DNA of 38,877 nucleotides, taken from a virus. The notes below the pieces were generated by a model. That model was not told the origin of the DNA and did not search any database. It worked only from the letters and a program-made list of their open reading frames with translations. Every line of letters starts with the position of its first letter. Position 1 is the first letter of the stretch. The stretch is taken from the IMG/VR virus record IMGVR_UViG_3300001815_000026, positions 1 through 38,877 of that record, one strand, 5' to 3'. Below, one piece after another: positions 30,482 through 38,672 of this stretch. Position numbers and translations under genes: made by a program.

Positions 30482-30994
30482 CTACTCCTCGGTCACCGTG
30501 GTGGTTGCCACAGCGGTCTCAGCGGCCTCAACGTCGGCCTCGGTGTCTTCGCTCCACGCGACGTCGAACACGCACGAGGCGTGAGGCTCGCGCGTCGCGT
30601 CGCGCATGATTGGATCCGGCAAGATGGGGCCGGCCCGCCTGATGACGTAGTCGCCGGCCGCCAGTAGCAGCGCCGTCGTGGTGTCGCCGTAGATGGACAT
30701 GCGCAACGCGCGCACGTAGTCCATTGCCCCGGGGCCGTAGATGTCCACGGCCAGCGAGCCCTCGGCCATGACCGTGGTGTATCTGACTACCTTGTTGTCG
30801 GCGGCTGCCTCGTCCGTGGTCTCGTCCACCGGGGAGCCGGGGGCGTCGTCGTTATCCCAGCCGATCATGACGTAGGTGTCGGCGCTTGCGTCCACGTTGG
30901 GGCGCGGCACACTCGGATCGCCTTCGTCCTCGTAAATGACAGTCAGGCTAGTGATGGCCTCCACCCAGCTTCGATACACATCAATGGCGCTCAC
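30482..30994 (-). CDS. Neck/tail terminator-like protein (LIC_12616 type)
   Basis: The product is 170 residues. It lies directly before the sheath gene, where LIC_12616-type tail terminators lie in this phage group. It has a beta-rich middle (VVRYTTVMAEGSLAVDIYG), a helix DYVRALRMSIYG and an acidic, Thr/Ala-rich C-terminus. It would cap the tail end that meets the head. The start is a GTG with GGAGG seven bases upstream, overlapping the upstream stop (GTGA). Confidence 0.6.
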   Translation of the reverse strand: MSAIDVYRSWVEAITSLTVIYEDEGDPSVPRPNVDASADTYVMIGWDNDDAPGSPVDETTDEAAADNKVVRYTTVMAEGSLAVDIYGPGAMDYVRALRMSIYGDTTTALLLAAGDYVIRRAGPILPDPIMRDATREPHASCVFDVAWSEDTEADVEAAETAVATTTVTEE

Positions 30995-31362
30995 GTGGCC
31001 ACCTCCTCGTCAGGCCCGTAGGCCAGCAATACATAGGCGCGGTGACCCAGGGAGACACCGTCCCAATCCTCGAGGCCGGTCACCAGGTATGATCTGCCGC
31101 CCCAGATCACGATATCGGGCGGCACTCCTTCCTCGTCGTACTCGATAAGGTGGAGGGCGTCCTCTGCGTCATCGGCCCAGATCTCGAACTTGGCCGAGCT
31201 GCGATCCTGCTCCGGCAACATGTCCAGCGTCTCGGGCCCAACGGGTTGCGGCCGTGACGCGGTGATGGTCGATACCACCTGCGCGCCAGGAACCCATACG
31301 CCGTTGACCCACGCGCCGGAGCGGCGCTTGACGGTGATGGTCACGGGGTCAAGGATACCCAT
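30991..31362 (-). CDS. Head-tail adaptor/stopper-like protein
   Basis: The product is 123 residues. VTITVKRRSGAWVNGVWVPG, then ASRPQPVGPETLDMLPEQDR and FEIWADDAEDAL followed by ...VIWGGRSYLVTGLEDWD, fit the small head-tail stopper family (SPP1 gp16-like pattern). The ATG shares its base with the upstream TGA (TGATG). It lies in the connector block between capsid and sheath. Confidence 0.6.
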   Translation of the reverse strand: MGILDPVTITVKRRSGAWVNGVWVPGAQVVSTITASRPQPVGPETLDMLPEQDRSSAKFEIWADDAEDALHLIEYDEEGVPPDIVIWGGRSYLVTGLEDWDGVSLGHRAYVLLAYGPDEEVAT

Positions 31363-32069
31363 CAGCGGCGCCCCTTCTTCATGGCCTTTTTCCGCTTGGA
31401 CTCGGCACGCAGCGCCCGCTGCTCTTCTTGCCATCGCTTCTTCAAGCTCTTCGATGCGATCTGATACTGGAGGTTACGCAACAGGCGCCCGGTGTCGCCG
31501 TGGCCCGTGGCCTGGAACGACTGCCGTAGGGCGCGCTTTGTGTTCGCGCCGAATTGCCTCAACGGCTTGGTGTAAGTCCCGTTGCGGATCATGCTCTGGA
31601 CGACCTGCTCCAACTCGTGCTCGGTGGCCGCGGCGCGCGATTTCAGCGCGCGGACGTGGTACGGGCTGCCAAGGCCTGCGCCGGTCCGGCCCTGCAACAC
31701 GCCGGCGACTCGCGCCACTGGCGTCCCTGCGGTCACCTTGCGGGCGAGTCCCCGGGTGGAGAAGCCAGCCGACTTGAACACCTTTCGCAGCTCCTTGATC
31801 CGGCGCTTGCGGAAGTCCTTATCCTTGATCGTGTTGACCTGTCGCCGCGCCGCGCGGATGTATTGCCGGCGCTCCAGCTCCTCCGGCGAAATCTGCCGGC
31901 GGTATCGGGTCCGGTCCTGGCCGCGTGACCTGCTGCCGACGTGGCCGCGTGGATACTTGGCCTTTCCGGTGAGGACGCCAACGCCCATCACCAGGTCGTC
32001 AATCTTGCCGCCGGCCGCCTGGAACGCGTCGAGCTTGTGGCGGTTGGTAAGTACGTGGAAGCCGGCCAT
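31362..32069 (-). CDS. Basic head-tail joining/tail completion-like protein
   Basis: The product is 235 residues and strongly basic. The C-terminal half (QFGANTKRALRQSFQATGHG, then DTGRLLRNLQYQI) resembles tail completion proteins of the virion morphogenesis (gpS/gpG-like) kind. The middle has many Arg (RRQYIRAARRQVN). The ATG at 32069 is chosen; it begins two bases after the upstream stop, behind GGGGGTGG. Its role at the neck is inferred from its position. Confidence 0.5.
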   Translation of the reverse strand: MAGFHVLTNRHKLDAFQAAGGKIDDLVMGVGVLTGKAKYPRGHVGSRSRGQDRTRYRRQISPEELERRQYIRAARRQVNTIKDKDFRKRRIKELRKVFKSAGFSTRGLARKVTAGTPVARVAGVLQGRTGAGLGSPYHVRALKSRAAATEHELEQVVQSMIRNGTYTKPLRQFGANTKRALRQSFQATGHGDTGRLLRNLQYQIASKSLKKRWQEEQRALRAESKRKKAMKKGRR

Positions 32070-32070
32070 G

Positions 32071-32481
32071 CTACCACCCCCCGCCAGAAGCAAACAGCGT
32101 CGGGTCTTCGCACAACGGTGCGATGTCAGACCATGCAGCTAACTTCGCCGCGTCGATGCGGCCGGCCTCGGCGCCGGTGTATTCCTCTTCTCGGCGCCCG
32201 GTCTTGGACTTGCGCGCCACCATGGACGCGCGCGCGTGCTCGTCCCACCGCACGCGCATGTACTTCCAGATCCCGGCTGTGGCCATGTCGAGCTCGTCGC
32301 TGTCCATGTCCAGACCGTTGACCATCTTGTTGACCCACACCACCGCCTCAGCCAGCCAGACCTTGAGGTTGGCGTCGTCGGCCGCAGTCGCACCGAGGTA
32401 GTCGCGCACGGACGGGAACGTCCCGACGGACTGCGACGGGTCGGCGCGGGCGGCGGTGAGGTATGTGATGATCGTGGCCAC
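32071..32481 (-). CDS. Head-tail connector-like protein
   Basis: The product is 136 residues from a GTG at 32481, four bases after the upstream stop and behind TAGGA. It is helical, with LKVWLAEAVVWVNKMVNGLD and TAGIWKYMRVRWDEHAR. The layout fits small gp6-like connectors that sit beneath the portal. The Arg-rich upstream extension is rejected as a shadow. Confidence 0.5.
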   Translation of the reverse strand: MATIITYLTAARADPSQSVGTFPSVRDYLGATAADDANLKVWLAEAVVWVNKMVNGLDMDSDELDMATAGIWKYMRVRWDEHARASMVARKSKTGRREEEYTGAEAGRIDAAKLAAWSDIAPLCEDPTLFASGGGW

Positions 32482-32485
32482 GATC

Positions 32486-32698
32486 CTACTTGCGGTCTCG
32501 GGCCTTGACCTTCTTCGCTCGCTTCTTGGCCTTGGCCTCTGCCTTGGCCTCAACGAGCTGATCGCCCTCGATGATGACGGCGCGGCCGCTTTGGGTCATC
32601 GCCAATGCGGTGGCCGTGGGGATTCGCAGCTTGTCGCCGGGTTTGCACAGCCGCCCGTTGTGGCGATGCGGCCGCGAGAGTTTGACGTAAAGACTCAT
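32486..32698 (-). CDS. Small basic structural-region protein
   Basis: The product is 70 residues with a Lys/Ala-rich tail (EAKAEAKAKKRAKKVKARDR). The ATG at 32698 has AGGGGG about five bases upstream. It follows the capsid gene and a strong RNA hairpin. The first half (GRLCKPGDKLRIPTATALAM) resembles short beta-type phage proteins. The function is unknown. Confidence 0.6.
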   Translation of the reverse strand: MSLYVKLSRPHRHNGRLCKPGDKLRIPTATALAMTQSGRAVIIEGDQLVEAKAEAKAKKRAKKVKARDRK

Positions 32699-32719
32699 GG
32701 TGCCCCCTTTCAGGGAGGA

Positions 32720-32755
32720 CCCCGCCGGGCCGAACCGCAGCCCGACCCGACGGGG
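32720..32755 (-). other. RNA hairpin after the capsid gene
   Basis: On the minus strand CCCCGTCGGGTCG pairs with CGGCCCGGCGGGG through 13 positions (two G-U), with a 10-base loop. It lies 15 bases after the capsid stop and before the next ribosome binding site. No U-run follows, so it is more likely an mRNA-stabilising or attenuating structure than a strong terminator. Confidence 0.55.
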
Positions 32756-32769
32756 AGGAAGATTGTTGA

Positions 32770-34347
32770 CTACGGAGCGCCGTCCCACTGCGCCGAGACG
32801 TAGGCCTCGACGCTCTTGATGGCGTGGGCGCGCAAGGCCTCGTAGCGACATCGGATGATGTTCTTGGAGAAGTCGTCATCCTCGTAGCCCCAGGCCAGGT
32901 TCGCCATGTCGGCGTCCGCGATCTCGCTCGCCTCGGCGAAGTTGATCGGGATGAAGTCGCCGCTGGTGACGGCGTCGTCGTGGAAGAGCTCGAAGGCGCC
33001 CAGGTACCAGGAGCCGCCGATGAGCGACAGGGAGAAGTTCCCGAAGTTGCCCGACTGCAGGTAGTGCCCATCGTCGCCCTTGAGCGTCCACAGGTCCGGC
33101 ATGTCGGCTTGTTTCATGATGACCGAGATGAGCCCGGTCCAGGGGATGAGAGACGCCGACCGGATGATCGCGTCCACCTGGTTGTCGCCGGCCACACCGT
33201 CGGACCACGAGTAGGTCTGCGCGCCGGTGTAGGTGGTGAGGCCCTGGAGCTGGATCGAGCTGTCGTCGCCATAGAGCAGGTGGCGGCTCATGTTGCGCAT
33301 GTCGCGCATGGGAGCCTTGCCCTCGATGAAGCTGCGCAGCCCCGTGACGGTGGCCAGCGCGTTCTCGGTGGTGGGGATGATGACCGGAATCATCTTCATC
33401 GAAAACGAGTCGTTGCCGATGCCGACCCAACCGGAGGGCTTGGCGGCCTTCTCGGCGATCACGCCGTAGTTCTCGCAGGTGACCCGGGACCCGTCAGCCA
33501 GGTCGAAGTCGATGGCGTTGGTGGTGACCGTGACAACCTTGGTGCTGGTGTTGATCGACACGATGGCCGCCTCACCAGCGAGGGAGTCGTCCGAGTTCCA
33601 GAACTTCAGGACGCCGATGTCAGGAAGTCCGACGATCTCGTTGAGGGTACACGTGCTGGTCGGGGTCGGGTCGCCGTTGAGGGCACCGTCCAAGGTCGAG
33701 GTCCAAGCGCCGTAAACGCTGGCGCCGTCCTCTTTGACCACGGTGTAGGACGTGGCGCCCCGCACGATCTGCGAGGGGATGCGCTCGCCCAACCGCATCG
33801 CCCACATGGGGGGCGTCACGATGCCGGGGCGGTACGCGGTCAGGTTGAGACCCGACAGGTCCGACAGCGACACAGGGGTCACAGCCTTCTCTTCGGCGCG
33901 GGCCGCGGCGAAGGACTTGATCGAGGTCGGCTTGGACCATCCGCCCATTGGCGCAGCGGACCGGGTCGGCCGCCCTTCGGCGTCGAACATGGATTTGTAG
34001 GACGGCGAGTTGGCCACGCCGTCGACGATGGTTTTGAACCCCTCGGGCGCACCGTCGAGCTTGTCGCCCATGGTGCCCAGGGCGGTCTTCGCGGCGAGCT
34101 CGTCGACCCGCTCGTTGACCTTGTCGATGAGGCCTTCCCAAGGCTGGTTGTCCGCCTCTCCAGCGAACTGGCTCACGTTGGCGATCGCCGTCTTGAGCTC
34201 CTCGATCTCGGTCTGCCACGGGTGATCGTCCAGGGCGTTCTCCACCTGCTCCACACGGTCGGCAACCGTCTTGAGCTGGTCACGCACCTGGGCAGGGGTG
34301 ACCCCGCTTTTGGTCTGCGTGTCATCGTCGATGTTCATTGCGCACAT
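32770..34347 (-). CDS. HK97-type major capsid protein with inserted domain
   Basis: The product is 525 residues. Residues 1-115 are a coiled-coil-like delta/scaffold region (QLKTVADRVEQVENAL; LIDKVNERVDELAAK), which the protease would remove. The shell domain runs from about 165 to 520 and ends in ALRAHAIKSVEAY. Residues about 209-297 are extra relative to HK97-like proteins and lie in the E-loop position, between YTVVKEDGAS and AEKAAKPSGWVGI. They include AIVSINTSTKVVTVTT and FDLADGSRVT. Length above the usual 385-400 residues is explained by the delta region plus the insert. The ATG overlaps the upstream stop (TAATG). Confidence 0.85.
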   Translation of the reverse strand: MCAMNIDDDTQTKSGVTPAQVRDQLKTVADRVEQVENALDDHPWQTEIEELKTAIANVSQFAGEADNQPWEGLIDKVNERVDELAAKTALGTMGDKLDGAPEGFKTIVDGVANSPSYKSMFDAEGRPTRSAAPMGGWSKPTSIKSFAAARAEEKAVTPVSLSDLSGLNLTAYRPGIVTPPMWAMRLGERIPSQIVRGATSYTVVKEDGASVYGAWTSTLDGALNGDPTPTSTCTLNEIVGLPDIGVLKFWNSDDSLAGEAAIVSINTSTKVVTVTTNAIDFDLADGSRVTCENYGVIAEKAAKPSGWVGIGNDSFSMKMIPVIIPTTENALATVTGLRSFIEGKAPMRDMRNMSRHLLYGDDSSIQLQGLTTYTGAQTYSWSDGVAGDNQVDAIIRSASLIPWTGLISVIMKQADMPDLWTLKGDDGHYLQSGNFGNFSLSLIGGSWYLGAFELFHDDAVTSGDFIPINFAEASEIADADMANLAWGYEDDDFSKNIIRCRYEALRAHAIKSVEAYVSAQWDGAP

Positions 34348-34796
34348 TACGCGTCTCCTTCTGGTTCTGGTATTGTCTCAACGTAGGCGACTTCGTTTGA
34401 CGCGAGGAAGCGGGCCGCCACCGTGACCTCCCTCAGCTCCAGGTCGGTCAAATGCCAGACCTCTTTTTTTTGATACTTGTCGATGGTGCGGAAGCCGAAG
34501 CTCGCGCCGCTCTTGCCGTGGGTCTCGAGGAACGCCTGGACGTCCAACCCCTTCACGGTGTCGTTGATGACGCCCTCGAAGTACAACCCCTTGCGGTCCT
34601 GTTTGATCTTGGTGGTGATGCCCACCGGGATCGAGTCGCGATTCCATCCGCCGTCATGGTTGTGCTGCCAGTAGATATCGATCGGCGTGTCCGGGTTGGA
34701 TTTGATCCAGTTGCCGAACGCACCCCGGTCAATCACTTCACCGTGGTTGTCCCGGTTGCCGAAAATCGACGCGTAGCCTCGGACCTTCATTGCCAT
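34347..34796 (-). CDS. Prohead serine protease (HK97 type)
   Basis: The product is 149 residues. KVRGYASIFGNRDNHGEVI and DRGAF are the family start; YWQHNHD holds the catalytic His45, and SGASFGF holds Ser99. It cleaves the delta domain of the capsid during prohead maturation. The ATG at 34796 has a GGGGG stretch upstream but no classic site. It follows the plus-strand insert rather than the portal directly. Confidence 0.88.
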   Translation of the reverse strand: MAMKVRGYASIFGNRDNHGEVIDRGAFGNWIKSNPDTPIDIYWQHNHDGGWNRDSIPVGITTKIKQDRKGLYFEGVINDTVKGLDVQAFLETHGKSGASFGFRTIDKYQKKEVWHLTDLELREVTVAARFLASNEVAYVETIPEPEGDA

Positions 34797-34846
34797 GACA
34801 TGACACTACCCCCGAACACTCGCGCGAAACAGATGACGGAAACATG

Positions 34847-34873
34847 TTGACATGGTTAACGGCGCATGATAGC
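34847..34873 (+). promoter_or_regulatory. Weak candidate promoter for the plus-strand pair
   Basis: A perfect TTGACA lies at 34847-34852, with GATAGC at 34868-34873 as a poor -10 at 15-base spacing. It is placed upstream of the plus-strand gene at 34884. The -35 match is perfect, but the -10 match and the spacing are weak. Confidence 0.25.
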
Positions 34874-34883
34874 CGTTGAGGAC

Positions 34884-35072
34884 ATGAGCGAGAAAACGAC
34901 ACACGAACGGGTCTATGGTTCAACGCGCTGGGCGCTCAAGATGACGAGCGCCGAGATCGACTGCTCCATCGCGGAGGTGTTGGCGCGCGTCGAGCACGGC
35001 GACGCGGCAGCTCTGTCGGTGTGGCAGAAGCACGCCCGGTGGGTTGCGAAGCAAGACAAGGGGGGTCGATGA
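34884..35072 (+). CDS. Small plus-strand protein in the head gene block
   Basis: The product is 62 residues. It is helical and charged (SAEIDCSIAEVLARVEHGD, then LSVWQKHARWVAKQDKG). The ATG at 34884 is chosen over an earlier one at 34866 because GAGG stands four bases upstream. It is one of only two supported plus-strand genes. Its stop overlaps the next start (ATGA). The function is unknown; an inserted accessory (moron-like) gene is likely. Confidence 0.6.
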   Translation: MSEKTTHERVYGSTRWALKMTSAEIDCSIAEVLARVEHGDAAALSVWQKHARWVAKQDKGGR

Positions 35073-35305
35073 TTGACCGCAGGATAGCCTGGCCCAATGG
35101 ATGGTCAACCCGCATCCGCACCGGGTTCATGTACGACGACTACACGAGAAACCAACAAAGGACGTTGGTCCAAACATGGGACCGCGAAGGCATGCTTTTC
35201 AGGGAGCAGATATGCGTCATTGGCCCCCGGGGCTATGTGGCCGTCGTGGTCTATGGCAGGATGCCAAGCCTACTCGTCCGCACCCTCATCCCCAGAGTCA
35301 TCTGA
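35069..35305 (+). CDS. Plus-strand protein overlapping the portal gene end
   Basis: The product is 78 residues. The ATG overlaps the previous TGA (ATGA) behind AAGGGGGG. It contains TWDREGMLFREQICVIGPRG and a hydrophobic tail. The last 36 bases overlap the end of the portal gene on the other strand, so the pair is convergent with the portal gene and divergent from the protease gene. No family is recognised. Confidence 0.55.
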   Translation: MIDRRIAWPNGWSTRIRTGFMYDDYTRNQQRTLVQTWDREGMLFREQICVIGPRGYVAVVVYGRMPSLLVRTLIPRVI

Positions 35306-36556
35306 CTCGGGTTCCGGCTCCGCAGCCCCGTCGCCGTCCTCCCGACCAGCCACTACCGCCGGCATGTTAGGCCGCTCCAGCTCATCGAACGCAGGCAACC
35401 CCAACCGCAGGAACTCGTTGACGGCGTTCGCCGGATAACCGAGGTCCATGAACTTCTTTCCAGTCTCTGCCTTCTCACGCAGCCACGCGAGACCGAGCGG
35501 CGCCCCCACCACGTCATACCAGATCCGGACGTCCGGCCCATAGGCCGGCGTGATGGCCTGTGAGTTGATGGTGTCGTACAAGCTTGTCAGCCGCGGCTGG
35601 ATGCAGAACATGAAGTGCGCGCGCAAGCTGTTTTCCCACGACTGGTAACGCGCGTCATCGAGCACGCCAACGATGGGCGGCGGGATGTCGTGCGAGCTGA
35701 TAATGTTGTTCCGCGCGTTCTTGTGGTGTGTCGGCACGTCGTCGATGGTGTGCAGCGGACCGCCCTGGATATCCACGTTGTCGCCGACGACCAGTGACTT
35801 GCCCGCCTTCGTCGCGCCCTCGAATGAGTCCTCTAGCATCGTCTCAACCCGGGTCCGCTGGTCGTCAGTCATCGCGAACAAGCTCTTAACCTTGAACACC
35901 ACGCCCGGCGCCACGCGCGTCTCGAGGTCGTACCGAATGCGGCGGCTCGCCGCGTAGTCGACACGGATGGACGGCTCCGCAGCGACCGGGGGGGCCACCC
36001 CCTCCCATCTGCTCGTGGGACTGGCGTGCGTCACGTTGACCACCTCGTCGGGCGGGATGTTGTCGCCACTATGACCCGCCCGGTTCCACGCGGTCACGTA
36101 CCCTTGATCGTCCGTCGTCGCCTGCAGCTCCACGAGGTACAGTCCGAGCATCTGCAGGCCGCTACCACTGCGCACAGCCCGGAAAAACTCGTTGCCGCCG
36201 AGCTCCTTCCGCAACGCGCCGGCCGCCACCTGGTCCTTCCAGCTCCAGTTCATCTGCGGCGCGAAGCGGCCGTAGGGCCTGTGCAACAACGCGTTGAGCT
36301 CGTGGGACGGCGCGGAGACCCATCTCTCGGTTCCGCGCTCCCGGGTCTGCACCACGGCCGGGAATGACGCCATGTCCTGAGAGATCCGGTGCGCGCAGAT
36401 GTACGTCCAGAGCGCCTGCGTGTAGACGGTGAACAGCTCGCCGCCGTCGAAGTTCTGCGCGGCCATGAAGCCATCGTCACCGACCAGGACTTGGACGGTC
36501 CAGGACTTCTGCTCGGCCGGCGCCATCCATTTTTTAATCCTGTCTCTGATGCCCAT
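35270..36556 (-). CDS. HK97-family portal protein
   Basis: The product is 428 residues. Features are YTQALWTYICAHRISQDMAS near the N-terminus, VVNVTHASPTSRWEG, and SSHDIPPPIVGVLDDARYQSW in the conserved C-terminal core, with an acidic tail rich in Glu and Asp. It forms the ring at the capsid vertex through which DNA passes. The second ATG (36556) is preferred because GGAG stands six bases upstream. The terminase gene ends just before it. Confidence 0.88.
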   Translation of the reverse strand: MGIRDRIKKWMAPAEQKSWTVQVLVGDDGFMAAQNFDGGELFTVYTQALWTYICAHRISQDMASFPAVVQTRERGTERWVSAPSHELNALLHRPYGRFAPQMNWSWKDQVAAGALRKELGGNEFFRAVRSGSGLQMLGLYLVELQATTDDQGYVTAWNRAGHSGDNIPPDEVVNVTHASPTSRWEGVAPPVAAEPSIRVDYAASRRIRYDLETRVAPGVVFKVKSLFAMTDDQRTRVETMLEDSFEGATKAGKSLVVGDNVDIQGGPLHTIDDVPTHHKNARNNIISSHDIPPPIVGVLDDARYQSWENSLRAHFMFCIQPRLTSLYDTINSQAITPAYGPDVRIWYDVVGAPLGLAWLREKAETGKKFMDLGYPANAVNEFLRLGLPAFDELERPNMPAVVAGREDGDGAAEPEPESDDSGDEGADE

Positions 36557-36559
36557 CAT

Positions 36560-38104
36560 CTACTCCTTGTTGCCGAGCACGCTTGCGACCACGCTGCCCG
36601 GGGCGTTGTTCATGATCCATATCAGCGCCTGACTCGTGGCGTCAACCTGGTCATCGTGGCGCGCCGCCGGGAACGATGTCACCTCCGGGATGTACACGTC
36701 GCGCACCCACGAGTAATCAGTGTTCACGTCGCCGCACTTCTCCCAGTCCGGAACGTAGATCCGGCGTTGCTCCCACAACGGCAATGTCGCCGACAGCCGC
36801 TCTTCTTTCGACTGGCCCTGCGGGTTGAATCCTTCGATGCCGTAGATCTCCCGCTCCAGCGCTTCCATGACATGCTTCCCGGCCGCCTTCTCCTCAATGA
36901 CGATCGCGAACAGGTTGGGCCAGATCCGATTCTGCTCCCGCACCGCCGCCAGCATCTCAGGGAGGTTCATCCGCCGGCGGACCTGGTCGAGCAAATAGAC
37001 CGAGCTCCCCTTTGCGCCCCACGTCTGCCCCACAACGAAGTCGGCGTCCTTCGTCTTGCTCGCGAACGTGCAGTCCCACGAGCCGATCACAAAGTCGAGG
37101 TCCGCCGGCAACGTGTCGGGGCTCCAGAACTGCACCCAGTCCTTGAGCACCATTGACCCGGTCGCCGGCACGGGGCGCTGTTGAAACTGTCCGGCGTATC
37201 CGCGCGACCCCAGATCGATCTTCTTCGCGTCGATGGCCTCTTGATTCAGGCGGCCAGGGAACAGTAGCTCACCTTCTTCGGTGCGCGGGTCGGTCCACCC
37301 GATGCCGGTGCGACATCGCCGCGACGTCTCGAACTCAGCCGGCATGTAGAGGTGTTCCCAGCCGCCATCCTCGAGGAACACGCCGGTCAGGTCCAGGTCG
37401 TGCAACCGCTGCATGATGAGGATCACGACCCCGGTGCGCTCGTCGTTGAGCCGGGTCATGAGTCGCTGTTTAGCGTGGACCGCGTGCTCGGTCAACGAGG
37501 CCTTGTCGCTGTACGCGTCGGCCGCGTCGAGCGGATCATCGAAGATCACAATGTCCGCGTTGACCCCCTGGCCGCGCTGGCCCATCACCTTAGAGATGCG
37601 ATGCCCGCCCGCGCTGTTCCTGTAGTAGCCCTTCGCCGCCTGTTGTGCACCATCGGGGCCGGCCCTGAAATCCCACTTCGGCCGGAACATCGCCCGGTAG
37701 GCGGGAGACATGCAGATCTCGCGCATCGAGTCCGCGTCACGCTTGCGCACGTCGTCGTCTGCGCTAGCGACGAGGAACTGTAGCGCGGGGTTAGTGGTCC
37801 AGCACCAACTCGGAAAGGCGACGCTCACTGTCCATGATTTGAGACACCGGGGCGGCTCATTGATGATGAGCCGGCGGATCTGCCCGTCACGGCATGCCTG
37901 CAGATGCTCGGCCTTCGCTGAAAGGTGCCAATTCCACTCCAGCGCGTTTTTGTGTTCGGGACTGATGGGCCACGCCCAGCGCATGTACCTCTCGAGGTCG
38001 TTACGCATGATCTCCGCGTCGACCAGGCGCAGGAGCGTGTTGCGCTCCACCCGCGAGACGGCGAGCTCCATGTCCATCATGGACATCTCAGTCCGTGGTG
38101 TCAT
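36560..38104 (-). CDS. Terminase large subunit
   Basis: The product is 514 residues. Walker A-like PPRCLKS (84-90) has Cys-Leu where many have His-Gly. Walker B is ADIVIFDD (183-190). Motif III-like VVILIMQRLHD (226-236) follows. The nuclease half has GSWDCTF (Asp344), IVIEEKAAG (Glu404) and HDDQVDA (Asp484/485). It cuts and translocates the genome into the prohead through the portal. The start at 38104 overlaps the small-subunit gene by 17 bases, and its ribosome binding site is poorly spaced, so a later Met is possible. Confidence 0.9.
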   Translation of the reverse strand: MTPRTEMSMMDMELAVSRVERNTLLRLVDAEIMRNDLERYMRWAWPISPEHKNALEWNWHLSAKAEHLQACRDGQIRRLIINEPPRCLKSWTVSVAFPSWCWTTNPALQFLVASADDDVRKRDADSMREICMSPAYRAMFRPKWDFRAGPDGAQQAAKGYYRNSAGGHRISKVMGQRGQGVNADIVIFDDPLDAADAYSDKASLTEHAVHAKQRLMTRLNDERTGVVILIMQRLHDLDLTGVFLEDGGWEHLYMPAEFETSRRCRTGIGWTDPRTEEGELLFPGRLNQEAIDAKKIDLGSRGYAGQFQQRPVPATGSMVLKDWVQFWSPDTLPADLDFVIGSWDCTFASKTKDADFVVGQTWGAKGSSVYLLDQVRRRMNLPEMLAAVREQNRIWPNLFAIVIEEKAAGKHVMEALEREIYGIEGFNPQGQSKEERLSATLPLWEQRRIYVPDWEKCGDVNTDYSWVRDVYIPEVTSFPAARHDDQVDATSQALIWIMNNAPGSVVASVLGNKE

Positions 38105-38672
38105 CGTCCTTGTCGCCGGCCAGGATCTCCCGGTACGCGATGAGCTGCTCCGGGGTCATGGTGGCGATGGCCTGCGCCGCTTCGTCGAGAGCCTCGCCGC
38201 TCTTGTCGGTGACCTCCATGCGCTTCACCGGCACGAGCCCGCCGATACCGAGGATCTTCTCCGCGGCCATCGCCCTGGTGGACGCGCGCACCATCGGCTT
38301 GTACAACTTGTGGCCGTGCTCGTCGGTCACGTGGTTACCCTGCCGGTCCATGATAGGGATGTTCCGCTTGTCCATCATGATGTGGTAGAGGGTGTCGCAG
38401 GCGTCGTTGAGCCGGTCAACGAAGCGCTGCATACAGGCCTCCCTGGTGATCTCCCGCTTGCCCAGCGACTCGCGCAGGGATTTGTAATCGTGCTCGCCGA
38501 CAAGCCGTTGCCAGTCGTACTTCGATGACCATCGCCTGAGCTGGGAGTGCGACCGGTCAGACAACCCCAACGCGCGGGTCGCCTTGAGTAGCGACCTCGT
38601 CGGCCCCATGTCCCGATACACCTCGTAAGCGATTCTCGCCTTGTCCGTCATCTCTGTTTTATCTCGTGCCAT
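38088..38672 (-). CDS. Terminase small subunit-like DNA-binding protein
   Basis: The product is 194 residues. The N-terminal stretch KARIAYEVYRDMGPTRSLLK through SKYDWQRLVGEHD is helix-turn-helix-like, as in small terminase subunits that recognise packaging sites. The tail is Glu/Asp-rich (DKDDDTTD). Position directly before the large subunit supports the call. The ATG at 38672 is preferred over one 15 codons earlier, though neither has a strong ribosome binding site. Confidence 0.7.
   Translation of the reverse strand: MARDKTEMTDKARIAYEVYRDMGPTRSLLKATRALGLSDRSHSQLRRWSSKYDWQRLVGEHDYKSLRESLGKREITREACMQRFVDRLNDACDTLYHIMMDKRNIPIMDRQGNHVTDEHGHKLYKPMVRASTRAMAAEKILGIGGLVPVKRMEVTDKSGEALDEAAQAIATMTPEQLIAYREILAGDKDDDTTD

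Noticed and set aside
29264-30667. Long plus-strand open frame (467 codons) opposite the sheath gene
   Set aside because: It is an antisense shadow of the sheath gene; composition is Gly/Arg/His/Val-rich and there is no ribosome binding site or operon context.
32824-34386. Long plus-strand open frame (520 codons) opposite the capsid gene
   Set aside because: It is the antisense shadow of a well-supported capsid gene in GC-rich DNA. The product is rich in Gly, Arg, Val and His with no family pattern.
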